Source: Globisporangium splendens
Taxonomy: Eukaryota; Oomycota; Peronosporomycetes; Pythiales; Pythiaceae
Length of the DNA: 64,000 bases
Direction of reading: 5' to 3'
Assembly (NCBI GenBank): GCA_006386115.1
Contig: VFIW01000044.1
Coordinates: 302,758-366,757, forward strand
The first letter of the stretch is position 1. Each line of letters begins with the position of its first letter. Positions 20,201 to 32,367 of this stretch are shown here, one piece after another. Both the position numbers and the translations under genes were made by a program. The notes beneath the pieces are model-generated. The model was not told the DNA's origin, made no database searches, and was given only the letters and a program-made list of their open reading frames with translations.

Positions 20201-22235
20201 GTTAGTTTGCGCTGCAAACATTCAGAGAATTTGGAAGTGACTTTTTGTGTTGCGCTGCGGGCTCTGTCAAGTCTTGAGGCTTGAGTGCTTCGTCATGGCG
20301 CCGCAGTCGCGATCACGTTCCCACACAAATGTTCATTAAAGGAATAATCACAGATACTACTTGATTTGTTGATATCAATCGTTCTCTTTGTGTCTTGCTC
20401 ATTTTTGCAGACAAGCTGAATGGACTAAGCACATATCAGTGGGAAGGGGGGCAACCATTTTGTTTTTAGGGTATGCGCAATGGGTGTGAACTTGGCGACG
20501 AAAATGTGAGGATGCAACGACTTGAGTTTGCTTACAGTCTGTGAAGCCGCTTCTGTCAATGCGTGACGGCGCAGAATGATGCGGAGATCCAAGGAACAAA
20601 GTGTCCATCATGCTTCAAGCAGGAACCTCAGACAAAAGCGTCATAATCTTCAAGATTCTCAATGAGCAAACGACTTCTCTCGTGTCTCAAGCAGAATCAT
20701 CAGGCACTGCGCCAGTACCTTGAAGGCAAGGCGCTGCTCACGGCGAGCGGCGCCTTGTCATCTATTGAACCATCTCCTGTTCCTCATAAACACGAAGATC
20801 ACTTGGGTCACAACCTTGAAGCTGCTTTCGCAAGTGCAATACAGGGAACTGACCGTATGTATCACACACACGCACACACAAGAGAGTGTACGACCACTCG
20901 CAGCCTATCCTGCACTCAACAACACCATCAGCACCCACTCCATTTGCATCGGCGGGTAAAGGCTGCAGTCCATCAGAACGGGCAGACACTCGCTGTCGTG
21001 CCTCAGTTGCCCATGCTCAATCGACACGCTCGCAACTGCCCCTTGCTGCACAAACTGCGCCATGCCTCACAGGTGCATGACGCCGCGTGTGGTAAGCAGC
21101 AGCAAACAGCGCCTTCTGCATTTCGAAAAGCGCAGCCTGTCTCCACTTTGTGGAGCTCTTCCGTGCAGGTTCAACTGTTGGCAGCGAGCGTTCGATTGTG
21201 GGTGTGTTAGCAACCCCACCTGGTTCCAAGGTTCGAAAAAAACGATCCAATCAATTTTGGGTACATTGCTTCCCTCTAAATTTGGCGCAAAGCAGTTCGG
21301 CGAAGATGCATCGTCTGTGTGGATAGAGTGTGGCGCGGCATCTTCTCACACAAGAGAGTCATGCAGAGTGGGATCCATGTGCGCTTATATGGCAGCAAGC
21401 AAGTACGCTTTGCTTTTCCTCGCAGCTGCTGGCTGTTCTTGAACTTTTGTCTCTTTGCCTTGAGGTGTGTCATAGGGGACGTTGGTGTTCGTCCATCTGA
21501 TAATTTTGGGTAATCTGGCACACCGTATTTTGGGGTCGTCACAACTGTCCTTCTCTTCTATGTTTGGAGCATGGACACTTTTGGCAGGGGTTTCTCTGTC
21601 GCGATATTCCCCCCTCCTCCTCGTTCCCCCATCACTCCTTCTCGCTCGAATGGCCCTCGCATCTTGCATACACTTCCCACACGCATTCAGCAGGTCAGAC
21701 AAGCAAGCGTAACAGAGATAAAGAGGGGAGAGAGGATGCAGCTGCGTCTAGCGGGGGGATGAGCTCTGCAACGCTTTGTGCTGATGCCTTGTGGCGTTCT
21801 TCCTTTCTATCGGTGGTTGGCCGCGTTCTTTCTTCTTTTTTCCTTGCTTGTTGACTGAGTGCAAAGTCTCCCTTCGCCCCCATCCTCCGCACATCCAGCA
21901 CTTTACGTACCTCCTCGCGCTGCGGATCCGCTCGTTCAGGTGTTCAGTTCGCCGTTCCTCCACCTCGTTTTTCTTCTCGGCCACTGCGTCTGCTTCGGGG
22001 AAGGACCTACTTACTGTGGGGAAGAAGGAGTCTTGTCTGTCGTGGCGTGTTCGGTGGCGTTTACACTTGGAAGAGCAGCGTGTGTGTGTGTGTGTGTTTT
22101 TTTCTCCTTCCATCCAGACGATCCATTATTCCATCTCTGCTTGGTGACGAGCACGTGGTGATCACCCTGCATATCGAAACTTCATTTGTGCTTGAAGAAA
22201 GAATTTGCTACGTACCTGGACGCAAGTGACCCAGT
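20201..22235. other. Intergenic region between actin and the MFS gene
   Basis: It holds the actin 3' region (ATTAAA near 20335), a weak candidate spliced small gene at 20662-20955, and the promoter region of the downstream transporter, which is pyrimidine-rich with a TG run near 22080-22098. No other gene is supported. Confidence 0.5.
20662..20955 (+). CDS. Possible small spliced hypothetical gene (weak)
   Basis: The ATG at 20662 opens a 64-codon frame (MSKRLLSCLKQNHQALRQYL) of protein-like composition. It could continue across a GTATGT-CGCAG intron (20855-20903) into a short second exon (20904-20955). Beyond that, more than one splice path is possible, including one through a Cys-rich stretch near 21010-21090. 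No domain is recognised and the exon ends are uncertain. It may be a chance frame. Confidence 0.2.
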
Positions 22236-24794
22236 ATGGCGATGCCGACGGCCGAGGCAGCGATGGCCATGGACGTGCCGCTCGCGCATATCCGGCACCG
22301 ACTCGACGCGCTCGTGTACGACGGCCACTCGCAGTACCTCATCGGCTCGTTGCAACACACCGATGTGCTCTTCATGATGTCCAGTCACTCGATCCCGGGA
22401 CTCGCACAAGCGCGGCAGCCTGCTGGCAGCATCCCGAATGCACGCAATCACCCGAGCCGCATGAGCTCGGCGGGGCTCACAATACGAAGGCGCCGCATCC
22501 CGGGTGACGGGCGCTGGGCGCGCACGGTCGGGTTGACGCCGTACTACGTTGTGTTTGTGTTATTTATTGGCCTCGGATGGCTCTTCCAGGCGATCGGCGT
22601 GTTCAACTTTGCGCTCGCGTACCCGACGATGCTGAATGGGTCCAGCCAGATCGAGCGAATCACAGACCCGCAGAAGAGCTACTTGGTGCTCAGTATGTTC
22701 TTCCTCGCCGAGATGTTTGGCGCCATTGGCTTTGGCATGTGCGCCGACCACTACGGACGTCGACGCGTGCTCCTGGCGTGCGTAGGGACGTGGTTCGTGG
22801 GCCAGGGGCTCATCACGCTGGCCTGGAATTACGCGTCGCTGCTGACCTTCCGGTTGATCGCAGGGATCGGCTTTGGCGGCCAGAGTGCGCTGTTGATCAC
22901 GATCTCGCTCGAGTTTTCGCCCAAGCGCACGCGCGGCCGCGTTCTCGTGCTCTCACAATTGCTGGGCGTGTGCGGCGCCGTCATCGCCGCTTTGTGCGCC
23001 AAGAGTGTGACCGAGCGATGGCGCTGGCCGTTCCTGGCACTCACGATCATCTCGGTGTTCTTTGCGTTGCTGTACATGTTTTATTTAAGGGAATCGCCTA
23101 AGTACTTGGTGAGCATCGGGCGGCTTGAGCAAGCGCTGCAGGTATTGCAGGGGATGGAGAGTGCCCACGGAATTGACCGCCAGGCACGCGTGACGGTGCC
23201 CTCGAGCCTCTATGCGCCGCCCGCGATTCAACAGCAGCAACGGAGACGCAATTCGTCGCGCGCGTCTTCACGGATCATCTCGGACGTTCGCCCGCTCGGT
23301 TCCCCGTCCCACGTCGCGTATCAACTCAAGGAAGACGAAGAAATGGACAGTGACGACATTGCGCCGCTCCCATTGCCAGCGACAAGGAGAGGAACAGGCA
23401 GCAATGACGATAACAACAACTACGTCGTGTCCACAAGCGGCAACGTGGGTCGCCCGCGCGCGTCCACGGATCGCCATGCTGCTGCGTCGCCTGCGATGGT
23501 ATCATTCTCGGTGTCTTCGTCCAGGCGCTTCGCCGTGCTTTTCCAGTCGCATTACCTGCGGAAAACCCTGTTTCTGTGGGGTGTGTGGCTGCTTCTCTCG
23601 GGATGCTTTGGCGTAGCGATGACCTGCATGATGCGACAAGTCGAGAAGAAAAATGCGTCGGTCGGGGATTACATCTGCTGGGGTGTCATGGCGTTCCCTG
23701 GTCTCGTGGTCAGCGCCGTGCTCGTGGAGCAAATTGGTCGGAAACTGGCGCTCGCGGTGATGCTGTTTTTCTCGACGGTCATGATGTTCGTCGTCGGTGC
23801 ATTTCTCTCTGAGGATGCAGCGTGGGCGTCCATCTTGCTCCCGCTGGGTTGCCTGCTCTTCTTCATCGCCGGTGCTTTCGGTGCGCTCTGCGTCTACACT
23901 GGAGAACAGTATGCGCTGATGGTCCGTGTGATGGGGATCTCGTGGGCTCTCGCGTTGGGTCATCTTGGATCCTTCATTGGCGTGTACGTCGCGTTGAACG
24001 AGTTCGGTGCGAGCGGATACCACGGGCGACAAGTCATGATGTGGATCTCCGGTGGTCTCTGCTTCCTCGTCATGTCCATCGTGCTGGCGTTTGGCTATGA
24101 GACCAAAGGACAAGACATCGACATCATCGAGCCGGCGAAACCAGAGCCGATCAGCAAGCGTGAGCCGCAACCAGGAGGCAATAATGTCGAGTACGACAGT
24201 GAGGGCCTCCCACACGACGGGTCTCAGGAGCGCCATGTCCCGCACGAGCTTTCCACAGTGCCGTCTTCTCCAGGTGCGTCATTTTCGTCGTCTTCGTCGT
24301 CTTCAGCAGATTCCACAGCCATTTTCCAGGAGCGTGCGAAAAAGAACTGGAAAAAGCAAGTGCGCGCGTTCGCGTCCGCTGCGGCGTCGGCAGTGCCACT
24401 CCGGAAATCGCAGTCTACCCTTCGAAAGAAATCGACGCGCTCGACGCTCCACAGCGACAGTGTCGGGGACTTGGACCAACTGGACATGATCGTGATGAGT
24501 GGCGAGACGAAGTCCGCAAAGTACCTGCGCCACGAGTCGGAGAAAAAGCGTGGCCCGATTCTCGAATACCCGCAACGCCGGAAGCAAACAGACCGCAGCG
24601 ATGCGTCCGAGCCAGCCCTAATGGACCTGCGAGCGTCAGACGAGCATAGTAGCGACGAGGAAATTGAGAGCGGCCGCCGCCGATCCGACAGCGAAGCCGA
24701 CCGATTCTCGATCCAAATGTATGATTCGTTTTCGTCCATGACCACGCCAGTGCTTGGCGATGGTGGCAGCCCCGAGCTGCGATTCCAGCGGTAA
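22236..24794 (+). CDS. MFS transporter with long C-terminal cytosolic tail
   Basis: The frame encodes 852 residues and is intronless. An about 100-residue cytosolic N-terminus precedes the first membrane helix (YYVVFVLFIGLGWLFQAIG). Major facilitator motifs are clear: motif A GMCADHYGRRRVLL (about 168-181), RTRGR (231-235) and RESPKYL (about 285-291), the last typical of sugar-porter/SV2-like families. A long polar central loop (about 310-425) separates the two six-helix halves. After the last helix (FLVMSIVLAFGYETKG) there is an about 220-residue Ser/Arg/Asp-rich tail, longer than usual in the family. The substrate cannot be read from the sequence. It probably sits in the plasma membrane or an organelle membrane. 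An AATAAA occurs at 24880-24885. Start choice: M1 or the nearby Met at position 3. Confidence 0.9.
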   Translation: MAMPTAEAAMAMDVPLAHIRHRLDALVYDGHSQYLIGSLQHTDVLFMMSSHSIPGLAQARQPAGSIPNARNHPSRMSSAGLTIRRRRIPGDGRWARTVGLTPYYVVFVLFIGLGWLFQAIGVFNFALAYPTMLNGSSQIERITDPQKSYLVLSMFFLAEMFGAIGFGMCADHYGRRRVLLACVGTWFVGQGLITLAWNYASLLTFRLIAGIGFGGQSALLITISLEFSPKRTRGRVLVLSQLLGVCGAVIAALCAKSVTERWRWPFLALTIISVFFALLYMFYLRESPKYLVSIGRLEQALQVLQGMESAHGIDRQARVTVPSSLYAPPAIQQQQRRRNSSRASSRIISDVRPLGSPSHVAYQLKEDEEMDSDDIAPLPLPATRRGTGSNDDNNNYVVSTSGNVGRPRASTDRHAAASPAMVSFSVSSSRRFAVLFQSHYLRKTLFLWGVWLLLSGCFGVAMTCMMRQVEKKNASVGDYICWGVMAFPGLVVSAVLVEQIGRKLALAVMLFFSTVMMFVVGAFLSEDAAWASILLPLGCLLFFIAGAFGALCVYTGEQYALMVRVMGISWALALGHLGSFIGVYVALNEFGASGYHGRQVMMWISGGLCFLVMSIVLAFGYETKGQDIDIIEPAKPEPISKREPQPGGNNVEYDSEGLPHDGSQERHVPHELSTVPSSPGASFSSSSSSSADSTAIFQERAKKNWKKQVRAFASAAASAVPLRKSQSTLRKKSTRSTLHSDSVGDLDQLDMIVMSGETKSAKYLRHESEKKRGPILEYPQRRKQTDRSDASEPALMDLRASDEHSSDEEIESGRRRSDSEADRFSIQMYDSFSSMTTPVLGDGGSPELRFQR

Positions 24795-25130
24795 CTCGGC
24801 ATTTGAGCGAGAAGTCTTCCTGTGCGTATTTGTTACGTCCAGCTTCGAGCGACCCAAAGACACTGTCCTTCCGCGTATGAATAAATGTTCATCGATGTCA
24901 ATGTGAGTGTCGTCTTCCCTATAGAACAGAACAGTATGTAAGCCAATAATAAAGTAATGCCACCAAATGTCAATGTCGAAAACGCGATCTTGTCGAGAGG
25001 TTTTCTTTCCACAGGTTTTGTATCCGCACCTGTTCAAGATCTCTCGCTCTCGGTGGCAGATACCAGCAAAGACATTCCTGCAGACGACAAATACCTCGTT
25101 GCTGGGTATCTCACCAAGAAAAGCGCTGCA
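24795..25130. other. Spacer between the MFS gene and the disrupted secreted-protein gene
   Basis: It contains AATAAA at 24880-24885. The downstream frame is open from 24957, but residues before 25131 do not look like a signal peptide. Confidence 0.6.
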
Positions 25131-25703
25131 ATGCCAGCTCGAAAGCATGCGGCGGTAAGTTCACTGCTCTACGCTGCCATGGTCGCTTGGTGCTACTGCG
25201 TTGGCATGATCTCGGCCCAGACAGCGGCGACGACCCAGTACCTTCGCATGACGTGGTCAGGCACCGACATCGTGCAAGTCACGTGCGCCGAGCCCATGCT
25301 GACACCCGGCGTTGCGAGTTTCTTCGGCACGGAGCAAGTGCAAGTGATTGATATCCGCGAAGACTCGTTTCCAATGTCACTCGAAGCCGCCACGCAATCT
25401 ACATTTCGAATGTTGTTCATGGTTCGAAACCCACCGCAAGTGGTCACAGCAGCGGATTTCAACAAGACAAAATTGGCGACTGTGCTCGTCAGCACGCTGC
25501 TGACAGCAGCAACCGAGTCAAGTTCCGACGGAAGCAAACAAGCGATATCTACGGACTCCACGACCACGACTTTGGCATCTTTCATTGAAACAAGCGTCCA
25601 GTTTGAACTGCTATCGGCTGCAGATGCTCAGCCGCTAGGTCCATTTCCAGCACTGGTAACGCTGGACGCGCCGTCCGGATCACAAAGCTTCATGGTTCTT
25701 CAC

Positions 25704-25708
25704 GTCTT
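25704..25708. repeat. Target-site duplication of the copia element (left)
   Basis: GTCTT directly abuts the left LTR and is repeated at 43819-43823. Confidence 0.95.
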
Positions 25709-25917
25709 TGTTGGAAATCGCACTCACCCTATTGCTACACTTAAAGACACGCAACTTGTTACAGAGACTTATTTTTGGAGACTGGCTCGACACCTGTGTG
25801 GCGAGCCCCCTACATATTCATGCAGACCACTCCTGGTCCTCTCGCTCACCACCAACTGCCACATGACTATTATCGAGACCTTTCCCAGATACCGAACACA
25901 GCACCGGTATTCTAACA
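25709..25917 (-). repeat. Copia 3' LTR
   Basis: 209 bp, starting TGTTGGAAATCG and ending TTCTAACA on the plus strand. By eye it is identical to the other LTR. Confidence 0.95.
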
Positions 25918-25993
25918 CGCCACCTTCCTAAGGTTCTTTGGACTTCAATTTGTCTCAGGTATGTTCATCCCGATTATGGCAGTGAGCTTGATC

Positions 25994-25998
25994 AATTT
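25994..25998. repeat. Target-site duplication of the gypsy array (left)
   Basis: AATTT directly precedes the left LTR; matches 38374-38378. Confidence 0.9.
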
Positions 25999-26428
25999 GG
26001 TAACGGTTTGGGTCTTCTTGAGATCTGATTGGTAGAAAGTCGGAACTTGATTGGCTGAAAGTCGGGGACGATGGCTTGGACTCGGAGGAGGAGGTGGCAA
26101 CTTAATGGCAAATTGGAAAGTGAATTGAATGGAGGACTTAGTTCGCTAGCGCTACGTCTAAGCCTCCCTGCATGCATGCCTATCCTTTTCTTCAACTGAT
26201 TCGACTTTTCTCCCTATCCAGGTGTCCAGCCTGCACCTGTATTTTTATCTGACTAGTTCCATATAACTGTATATATTAGTGTTACATATGAATGAGAGCC
26301 TGACCTCGAGTCCGAGGTCAGGCACACGTTACACATGCCACGACGCTCCGCACGTTAGGCACGTGCGAAGTCAGGCACATGCCGATCCTACGCGCGTGCC
26401 TGGCGTGCGAGGTCAGGCGCACGTGACA
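25999..26428 (-). repeat. Gypsy LTR 1 (3' LTR of copy A)
   Basis: 430 bp. It starts GGTAACGG instead of TGTAACGG (terminal T changed to G) and ends CACGTGACA. By eye it differs from LTR 3 by about a dozen substitutions, one 1-bp indel and an inverted hairpin loop. Confidence 0.9.
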
Positions 26429-29400
26429 TCCCCCCAGACTTGACTTCGCGTTGGGAGTCTTGAAACTCTTGAAGGAGTCGATTCCAATGCGAAACATGGC
26501 GGATGTTCTTCTCGTAATCCCACGTACTCTCGTGCGCAGGATACCCGAGCCACTTGACCAACCACATTCGTTGGCGGTTGTGGGTTTTACTGCGAAGTAA
26601 TGCTTCCACAACGTGCAGAGCCTCACCAGTCTCGTCGTCGAGGATCACGGGGGCTGCCTTCGGAATTGGTCTTGAATGGAACTTGGTTGGATTCTCAACG
26701 TAGTGGCTAAGCAACTCCACATTGAACGCTGGATGCAAGCGCTTCATGTTTGGAGGAAACACCAATCGAGCCACATTCTTGTTCACTATTGAGTCGATCT
26801 TAAACGGTCCAACCTTCTTCGCTGCCAACTTCGCCTTTTGGAGAGAGGTGCTTTGAGCGACCGTCTTCAAGGGTAGATTCTTCGTATCTAACATAACGAG
26901 ATCGCCAGCGTTAAATTCCACTTCGCGACGCTTCCTGTCGTAGTATTTCTTCTGGCGCTCTTGAGCTTGCTTGAGGTTCTCTTGGGCTAGCTTGACGACT
27001 TGTTGGTGCTTCTCCGCAAAGTTCTTGGCAAACTCAGCTATATTTACTGTTTCGAAGTTTCCTTCGTCGACGCCGAACTCTTGGGCAATTAGGTTGCGCA
27101 CCTTTCTTCCAGTGTCGACTTCAAACGGTGTGAACTTGGTCGACTCATTAACAAGAGTTGCATGAGCAAACTCGATCGTTCCAAGGTGGCTCACCCAATC
27201 GTCTCCATGGTATGATACCATGCATCGCAGCGCATCTTCCAACACGAGGTTCTGACGCTCGGTTTGTCCGTCTGCTTGCGCGCGATGAGACGTTGTCATG
27301 CTCAGCTTGATACCCATGAGCTTGGTCAGCGACTTCCAAAAGTCCGACGTGAACTTGGGATCGCGGTCACTGATGATGACCTTCGGCAAACCGTGGTGAC
27401 GAACCACTGCCTCGAAGAATACCTTGGCGGTACCTTCGGCATCTGCTGTCGAGTGTGTTGGATGGTACTTCGGACGCTTCGACAACTTGTCCACCGTGAC
27501 AAAGATTGCGTCAAAACCTTCGGACACTGGAAGTCCAGTGATGAAATCCATCGACACAACATCCCAGCATTCTTGGGGCGTCGGAATTGGCATCATCAAG
27601 CCGATCTTCTTCCGATTGTTCGACTTCCATCATGCACAAGTCTGGCAACTGCCAACATACTCGTGAATGTCTTTTTCCAAGGCGGGCCAGTAATACCATT
27701 GAGCCGCCTTTAGCTGTGTTCGACGAACTCCTGGATGAGCAGCCACAGGAGCATCGTGAAACTCTTGAATAACATCTGTGACCAACTTGCTCGAGTTTGG
27801 TACACACAATCGCAACACCGGGTGCTTCGTTCGCAAGAACAGAAGACCGTTGCGCTTCTCGAACTTCCCGTTCCCTTCGCGACTCTGCCACACTTCGGCA
27901 AAACTTGGGTCGCGGGAATAGCCAGCTTGAAAGGCTTTCTTCGTCGCTTCGGACAAGTGAACATTTGCCCACTGCGTGTCGACAGTGTGGACTTGCTCTT
28001 GCCGCACTGCCACGGCGCGTTTCTCCCCCCGAAAGTCCACAGCGGAGAGAAAGACGGAGCAATCCGAATCTGGCAAGTGACGTAGAAATGCCGCGGACAC
28101 CGCATGACGAGAAATAGACTGCGACCGAGCGTGACACGCATCATCGCAAGCGTGCACTTCGGGAGTCGAAACTACGGGCAACTCATCGGATTGCTTGACT
28201 TCTTCCGGTCCTGGTCGAGACAAGGCATCAGACACCACATTGGTACTGCCTTTCACGTGGTGCAGGACAAAATCAAACTGGGAGAAGAACGTCAGCATCC
28301 GCGCAAGCTTGGGAGTCACCTCCTGATGATGTAGCATCCACCGACAAGCCGAATTGTCCGTAAACACATCGAACTGACGACCATGAAGGTAGTGTCGCCA
28401 CTTTGACAACGCAAACTTGATTGCAAGCAGCTCTTTCTCATGAGCAGGCCACTTTTCCTCATACTGCCCAAACTTCTTTGAATAGAAGGCAATGGGAGCG
28501 TCAAACCCGTCGATCTTTTGAGACAAGACACCGCCCATGCAGTAGCCCGAGGCATCCGTTGTTACCGTGAACCGACGGTCAAAGTCAGGTAAACGCAACG
28601 TCGGAGCCTGTTGCAGTGCCAACTTCAAGGCACGAAAGGCGTGATCATGTTCGGATGACCATGTCCACTTTGCATCCTTCTTGATCAGCCTATGCAGCGG
28701 CAACGCAATCCGCGCAAAGTCGCAAATAAACCGACGATAGTATCCGGCGAGACCGAGAAAACTCAACAATGTCTTCTGCGTCGTCGGAGTAGGATACTTC
28801 TCGATCGCGGTTGTCTTCTTTGCGTCGACTTGGATCCCTTCAGCCGTGACTGTGTGACCGAGGAAATGGACACTGGACTTGCCGAACTCGCACTTGGACA
28901 GGCGAGCGTACAACTTCTCATGACGGAGGACTTCACAGACCATCGCCAGATGTTGCGCATGATCTTTCATCGAGCGGGAGAAGATACAGATGTCGTCGAG
29001 ATACACGACAACAAACTTGAATTTACCAAAGAGTACTCGCATAAGACGAGACCATACTCCCGGCATACCCGCTAATCCCATCGGAGCGACACACCATTGG
29101 TACGTTTCCTTTTGCGACCTAAAAGCCGTGTAAGGACGACTGTCAGGCTTCACGCGCATCTGGTGGTAACCTTGCGCGAGGTCGATCACCGTGAATACCG
29201 TCGCACCGAGCATCTGATCAAAGAGTTCCTCTATGTGTGGTAGAGGAATCTTGGGGATCTTCGTCTGGCTGTTGACATACCGATAGTCGATGACCCAACG
29301 TATCGGCACCTTTGTGTTGCCACTGCGCAGCCATTCAGCGCGCTTCACAGCCATACCCGTCGCGGGATCCTTTTTCGGAACACCGAAGATATTGGAGATC

Positions 29401-31064
29401 CATGGGGAGTTCGATACTTCAATCCATCCCTTCTTCACGTTGTCGCGAACGAACTCTTCCAACGCGTCTTGCTCTGTCTTGGACAGACGAAACGGCGGAC
29501 GCGAGCTTGGCACTGCGTCTGGCTTCGGCTGGAGCTCAAAGTTCACAGCACGCTCTGGCGGTAAGCCATCCGGAAGTAACTCCGGGAAACAGTCCGCGAA
29601 CCGATCAATGACAGGTTTCAACTCTGGCGGGACGACTGGAGAAATGTCGTTAACTGCGGACACCTTTACGACGAACAACTCTTCATACTCTGCATTCTTG
29701 ATCTTGGAGCAGATTTCACTACCGCTGCGCTCGTGCACAGAGGTGTCTTCCGGCAATGCAAACGTCTGCTTTCTCCAATCAATGATCGGGTTGTGCTTGA
29801 CGAACCATGGCTGACCGAAGATGACATCGTGGCTGTTGGGTAGATCCCATTCCGTAAACTGCATTGCCTCAAACTTCTTGTCTTGTACTTGGCACGATGC
29901 TTCCACCTCGTTCACTTGTTTCTTGGTCCTTCTGCCGTCGAATCCTTGCGCTTCGATCACTGCTGTATTCAGCACTTTCTTCACCAACCCACGCTGGATC
30001 AGGTTGGTCGAGGCGCCGCTGTCAATTAAAATGCGCACATCATTACCATCAACACGGCCGTTCACCACGAACAGGTTGCTCTTACGCGCAATGCCCACTG
30101 CGTTTAGCTCCGCATTGTCAAACACAATGGGATAATCCACTTCATCCACTGTCGCCAGGTTGTGCTCAACCATCGGACTTGATCGACGAGCTCGCTGTGT
30201 CGGACGCTGATATCTTGAGTTGCGCGTCGTCTGCGGCGTGCTCGCTTGTCTCTGCTGGCGCGGCGCACGACACTCTGACGCTCGATGTCCAGGTCGATTG
30301 CAATTGAAGCAAAGGCGCTGACGCAAACACTCTTCACGACCCAAGACTCGGACATTGTCCACTTCCATCGGACTTGCACCATTCAGTCGGTATTGGCGAT
30401 TGTCGAAACGCCTGTACCTAGGTTCTGAGTGGGACCGACCTCCATCCGCAGAGCGACGATGCGAACGGTCATAGTCCAACGCTAGAGTGATGGCTTCCGA
30501 CAACGTAGAACATCGGCGATAGCGCACCTCTGTTCGGATCGCTGGAGCTAATCCTCGCACAAAATACATGATCTTGTCGAGCTCACTCATCTCTTGTACT
30601 TGTGTGATAACATGCCTAAAACGACTGACGTAGTCGTCAAGGCCTCGACTCTGACCCTGGGATAGCTCACCCAACTGGTCACGCAAACGCTCTTGTAGAT
30701 CGGCGGGAATAAATTCGTTTCCTAGTTCTAGGAAGAATTGGTCAACCGTCTCAATCTCTGTCTTCTTCACAATGAACCACTGGGCAGCTCCCTGCCGCAG
30801 GGTTCCTCCCAACATCGCCAAAAGGCGTGGCTGTAGGCTAGCATCCTGTCTGTCAATGTTCCTCGCCTTTAAATAGTCTCCGACTTGCTCTTTATATAAC
30901 TGAAACGACTCTTGTAATGCTCCACTATACACCGGTAATTTACATCCCTCTAATTTTATCTCTGACTCCCGTTTTACTTGCTGGAATTCTTTGATCATCT
31001 CTGCTTGCTGGTTTAGCACTGCCAGCATACTCTGCAACAACTGGGCATTCGTTGGTTCGTTCAT
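26388..31064 (-). pseudogene. Gypsy copy A gag-pol (one nonsense codon)
   Basis: One frame runs from ATG 31064 (MNEPTNAQLLQSMLAVLNQQ) to 26388, broken only by TGA at 27630-27632, where copy B has CGA. Domains in order: Gag capsid-like part (1-210); zinc knuckle CFNCNRPGHRASEC (about 252-265); aspartic protease ILIDSGAST (about 346-353); reverse transcriptase with YLDD (688-691); RNase H with TTDASGYCMGG; the H2C2 finger of integrase (HPGVRRTQL to CQTC), interrupted by the stop; the integrase core (MDFITGLP, ISDRDPKF); and a C-terminal chromodomain (WLVKWLGYPAHESTWDYE). The frame ends inside LTR 1. Chromodomains in this class are thought to guide insertion to heterochromatin. This is the more intact of the two copies. 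Confidence 0.9.
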
Positions 31065-31222
31065 CTTTGTACTTTTCTTGACTTGACTTCACACTCGTTA
31101 TTTTACGTAACCGGTTTCACTTGACTTGGCAGGCAGGGACAGGAGTCGAGATTCTATCTTATGGGATCTTAAAAACCAGTATAATACGAAGCTATACTTT
31201 TATTTTTTATTTCTTTGTATTT

Positions 31223-31573
31223 TTAGTCGAACTTAGGCGGAGGAACTTGACCTGGACGCAGCTTGGCCTTCCCAGTAGCTGTACTCGATGCCGGCGGGTC
31301 TCGTAGCGCGCGGCGAAAACACTCGTCAATACCGTCGGATGCGTCGATGATTCCTTGAGCGATCCGGATTAGAGCCTTCTTTGCGCGTTTCTTCTTCAGC
31401 TTGTCTGGACACTTGTCCACGTGCTTCTCTAGCACTTCACAGATCCGGAAAGCCTTCGTCAGACAGTTCACGAGGTCTTGACGGGCTTTATCAGCTTCTG
31501 CAGGTTTCGGCACGCCTAAGTACGTAAGGCTGCCTTGAATCGGGACCTGCTTGACGCGCGGCTTCTTGGGCAT
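31223..31573 (-). CDS. Extra gypsy ORF upstream of gag, copy A (116 aa, unknown)
   Basis: An intact 116-residue frame lies between the 5' LTR and gag and starts MPKKPRVKQVPIQGSL. It is basic at the start and in the middle (KCPDKLKKKRAKKAL), with a helical central region and a Pro-rich end (RPGQVPPPKFD). It stops 158 bases before the gag ATG. No family is recognised. It is intact in both copies while gag-pol is broken, which argues it is not noise. A nucleic-acid binding or accessory role is possible, but that is inference. Confidence 0.6.
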   Translation of the reverse strand: MPKKPRVKQVPIQGSLTYLGVPKPAEADKARQDLVNCLTKAFRICEVLEKHVDKCPDKLKKKRAKKALIRIAQGIIDASDGIDECFRRALRDPPASSTATGKAKLRPGQVPPPKFD

Positions 31574-31961
31574 CGAGTTGGGGAGGTTACCAACTCTGGG
31601 AGTTCACAATCACAGTCTTGATCCTCTAATGAGGGCTTCACCTAGGCACGCCTGACGATGACACCACGGAATAACACCCTAAAGAACACAGACAGTTAGG
31701 GCGAACCCGAGACACCGTGTCACTATTAGAGAAACCGAGGTAGACCAGAACACAGAATTACGCACAAAAGCACGACTGGCTCAACACTACAGGAGTTACT
31801 GCCACAGAACACCAAAGGGTCAACGCACCGACAATGATTCCGGGATTTATGTCACTAAAGCAACACCCGTTCAGAAAGCGGCTCGAATAACAACCTCGGA
31901 GGTGCCTGGCTTGGACGACGCCGGCGACTTGAACGCTTGGAAACGGCCACACTCCCCCCCC

Positions 31962-31979
31962 GGACGCAAAGTGCTACCA
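31962..31979 (-). other. Gypsy primer binding site, copy A
   Basis: Identical 18-mer to copy B, with the same two-base spacing from the middle LTR. Confidence 0.6.
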
Positions 31980-31981
31980 GA

Positions 31982-32367
31982 TGTAACGGTTTGGGGTCTT
32001 CTTGAGATCTGATTGGTCGAAAGTCGGAAAGTCGGAACTTGATTGGCTGAAAGTCGGGGACGATGGCTTGGACTCGGAGGAGGAGGTGGCAACTTGATGG
32101 CAAATTGGAAAGTGAATTGAATGGAGGGCCTAGTTCGCTAGCGCTACGTCTAAGCCTCCCTGCATGCATGCCTATCCTTTTCTTCAACTGATTCGACTTT
32201 TCTTCCTATCCAGGTGTCCTGCCTGCACCTGTATTTTTATCTGACTAGTTCCATATAACTGTATATATTAGTGTTACATATGAATGAGAGCCTGACCTTG
32301 GACTCGAGTTCAGGCACATGCCGATCCTACGCGCGTGCCTGGCGTGCGAGGTCAGGCACACGTGACA
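31982..32367 (-). repeat. Gypsy LTR 2 (shared middle LTR)
   Basis: 386 bp. It carries an about 52-bp deletion relative to the other two LTRs, between direct repeats GTCAGGCAC, and an 8-bp local duplication (AAGTCGGA) near its plus-strand start. It serves as 5' LTR of copy A and 3' LTR of copy B. Confidence 0.9.

Noticed and set aside
19019..20221. 400-codon antisense frame over actin
   Set aside because: It is a by-product of strong codon bias on the actin strand; its composition is not protein-like.
24957..25130. Earlier start for the disrupted secreted protein
   Set aside because: The residues before 25131 lack a signal peptide; the Met at 25131 starts a clear one.
25709..25917. C-terminal coding part of the host gene
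   Set aside because: The open frame continues into it by chance; it is the copia LTR, repeated exactly at 43610-43818.
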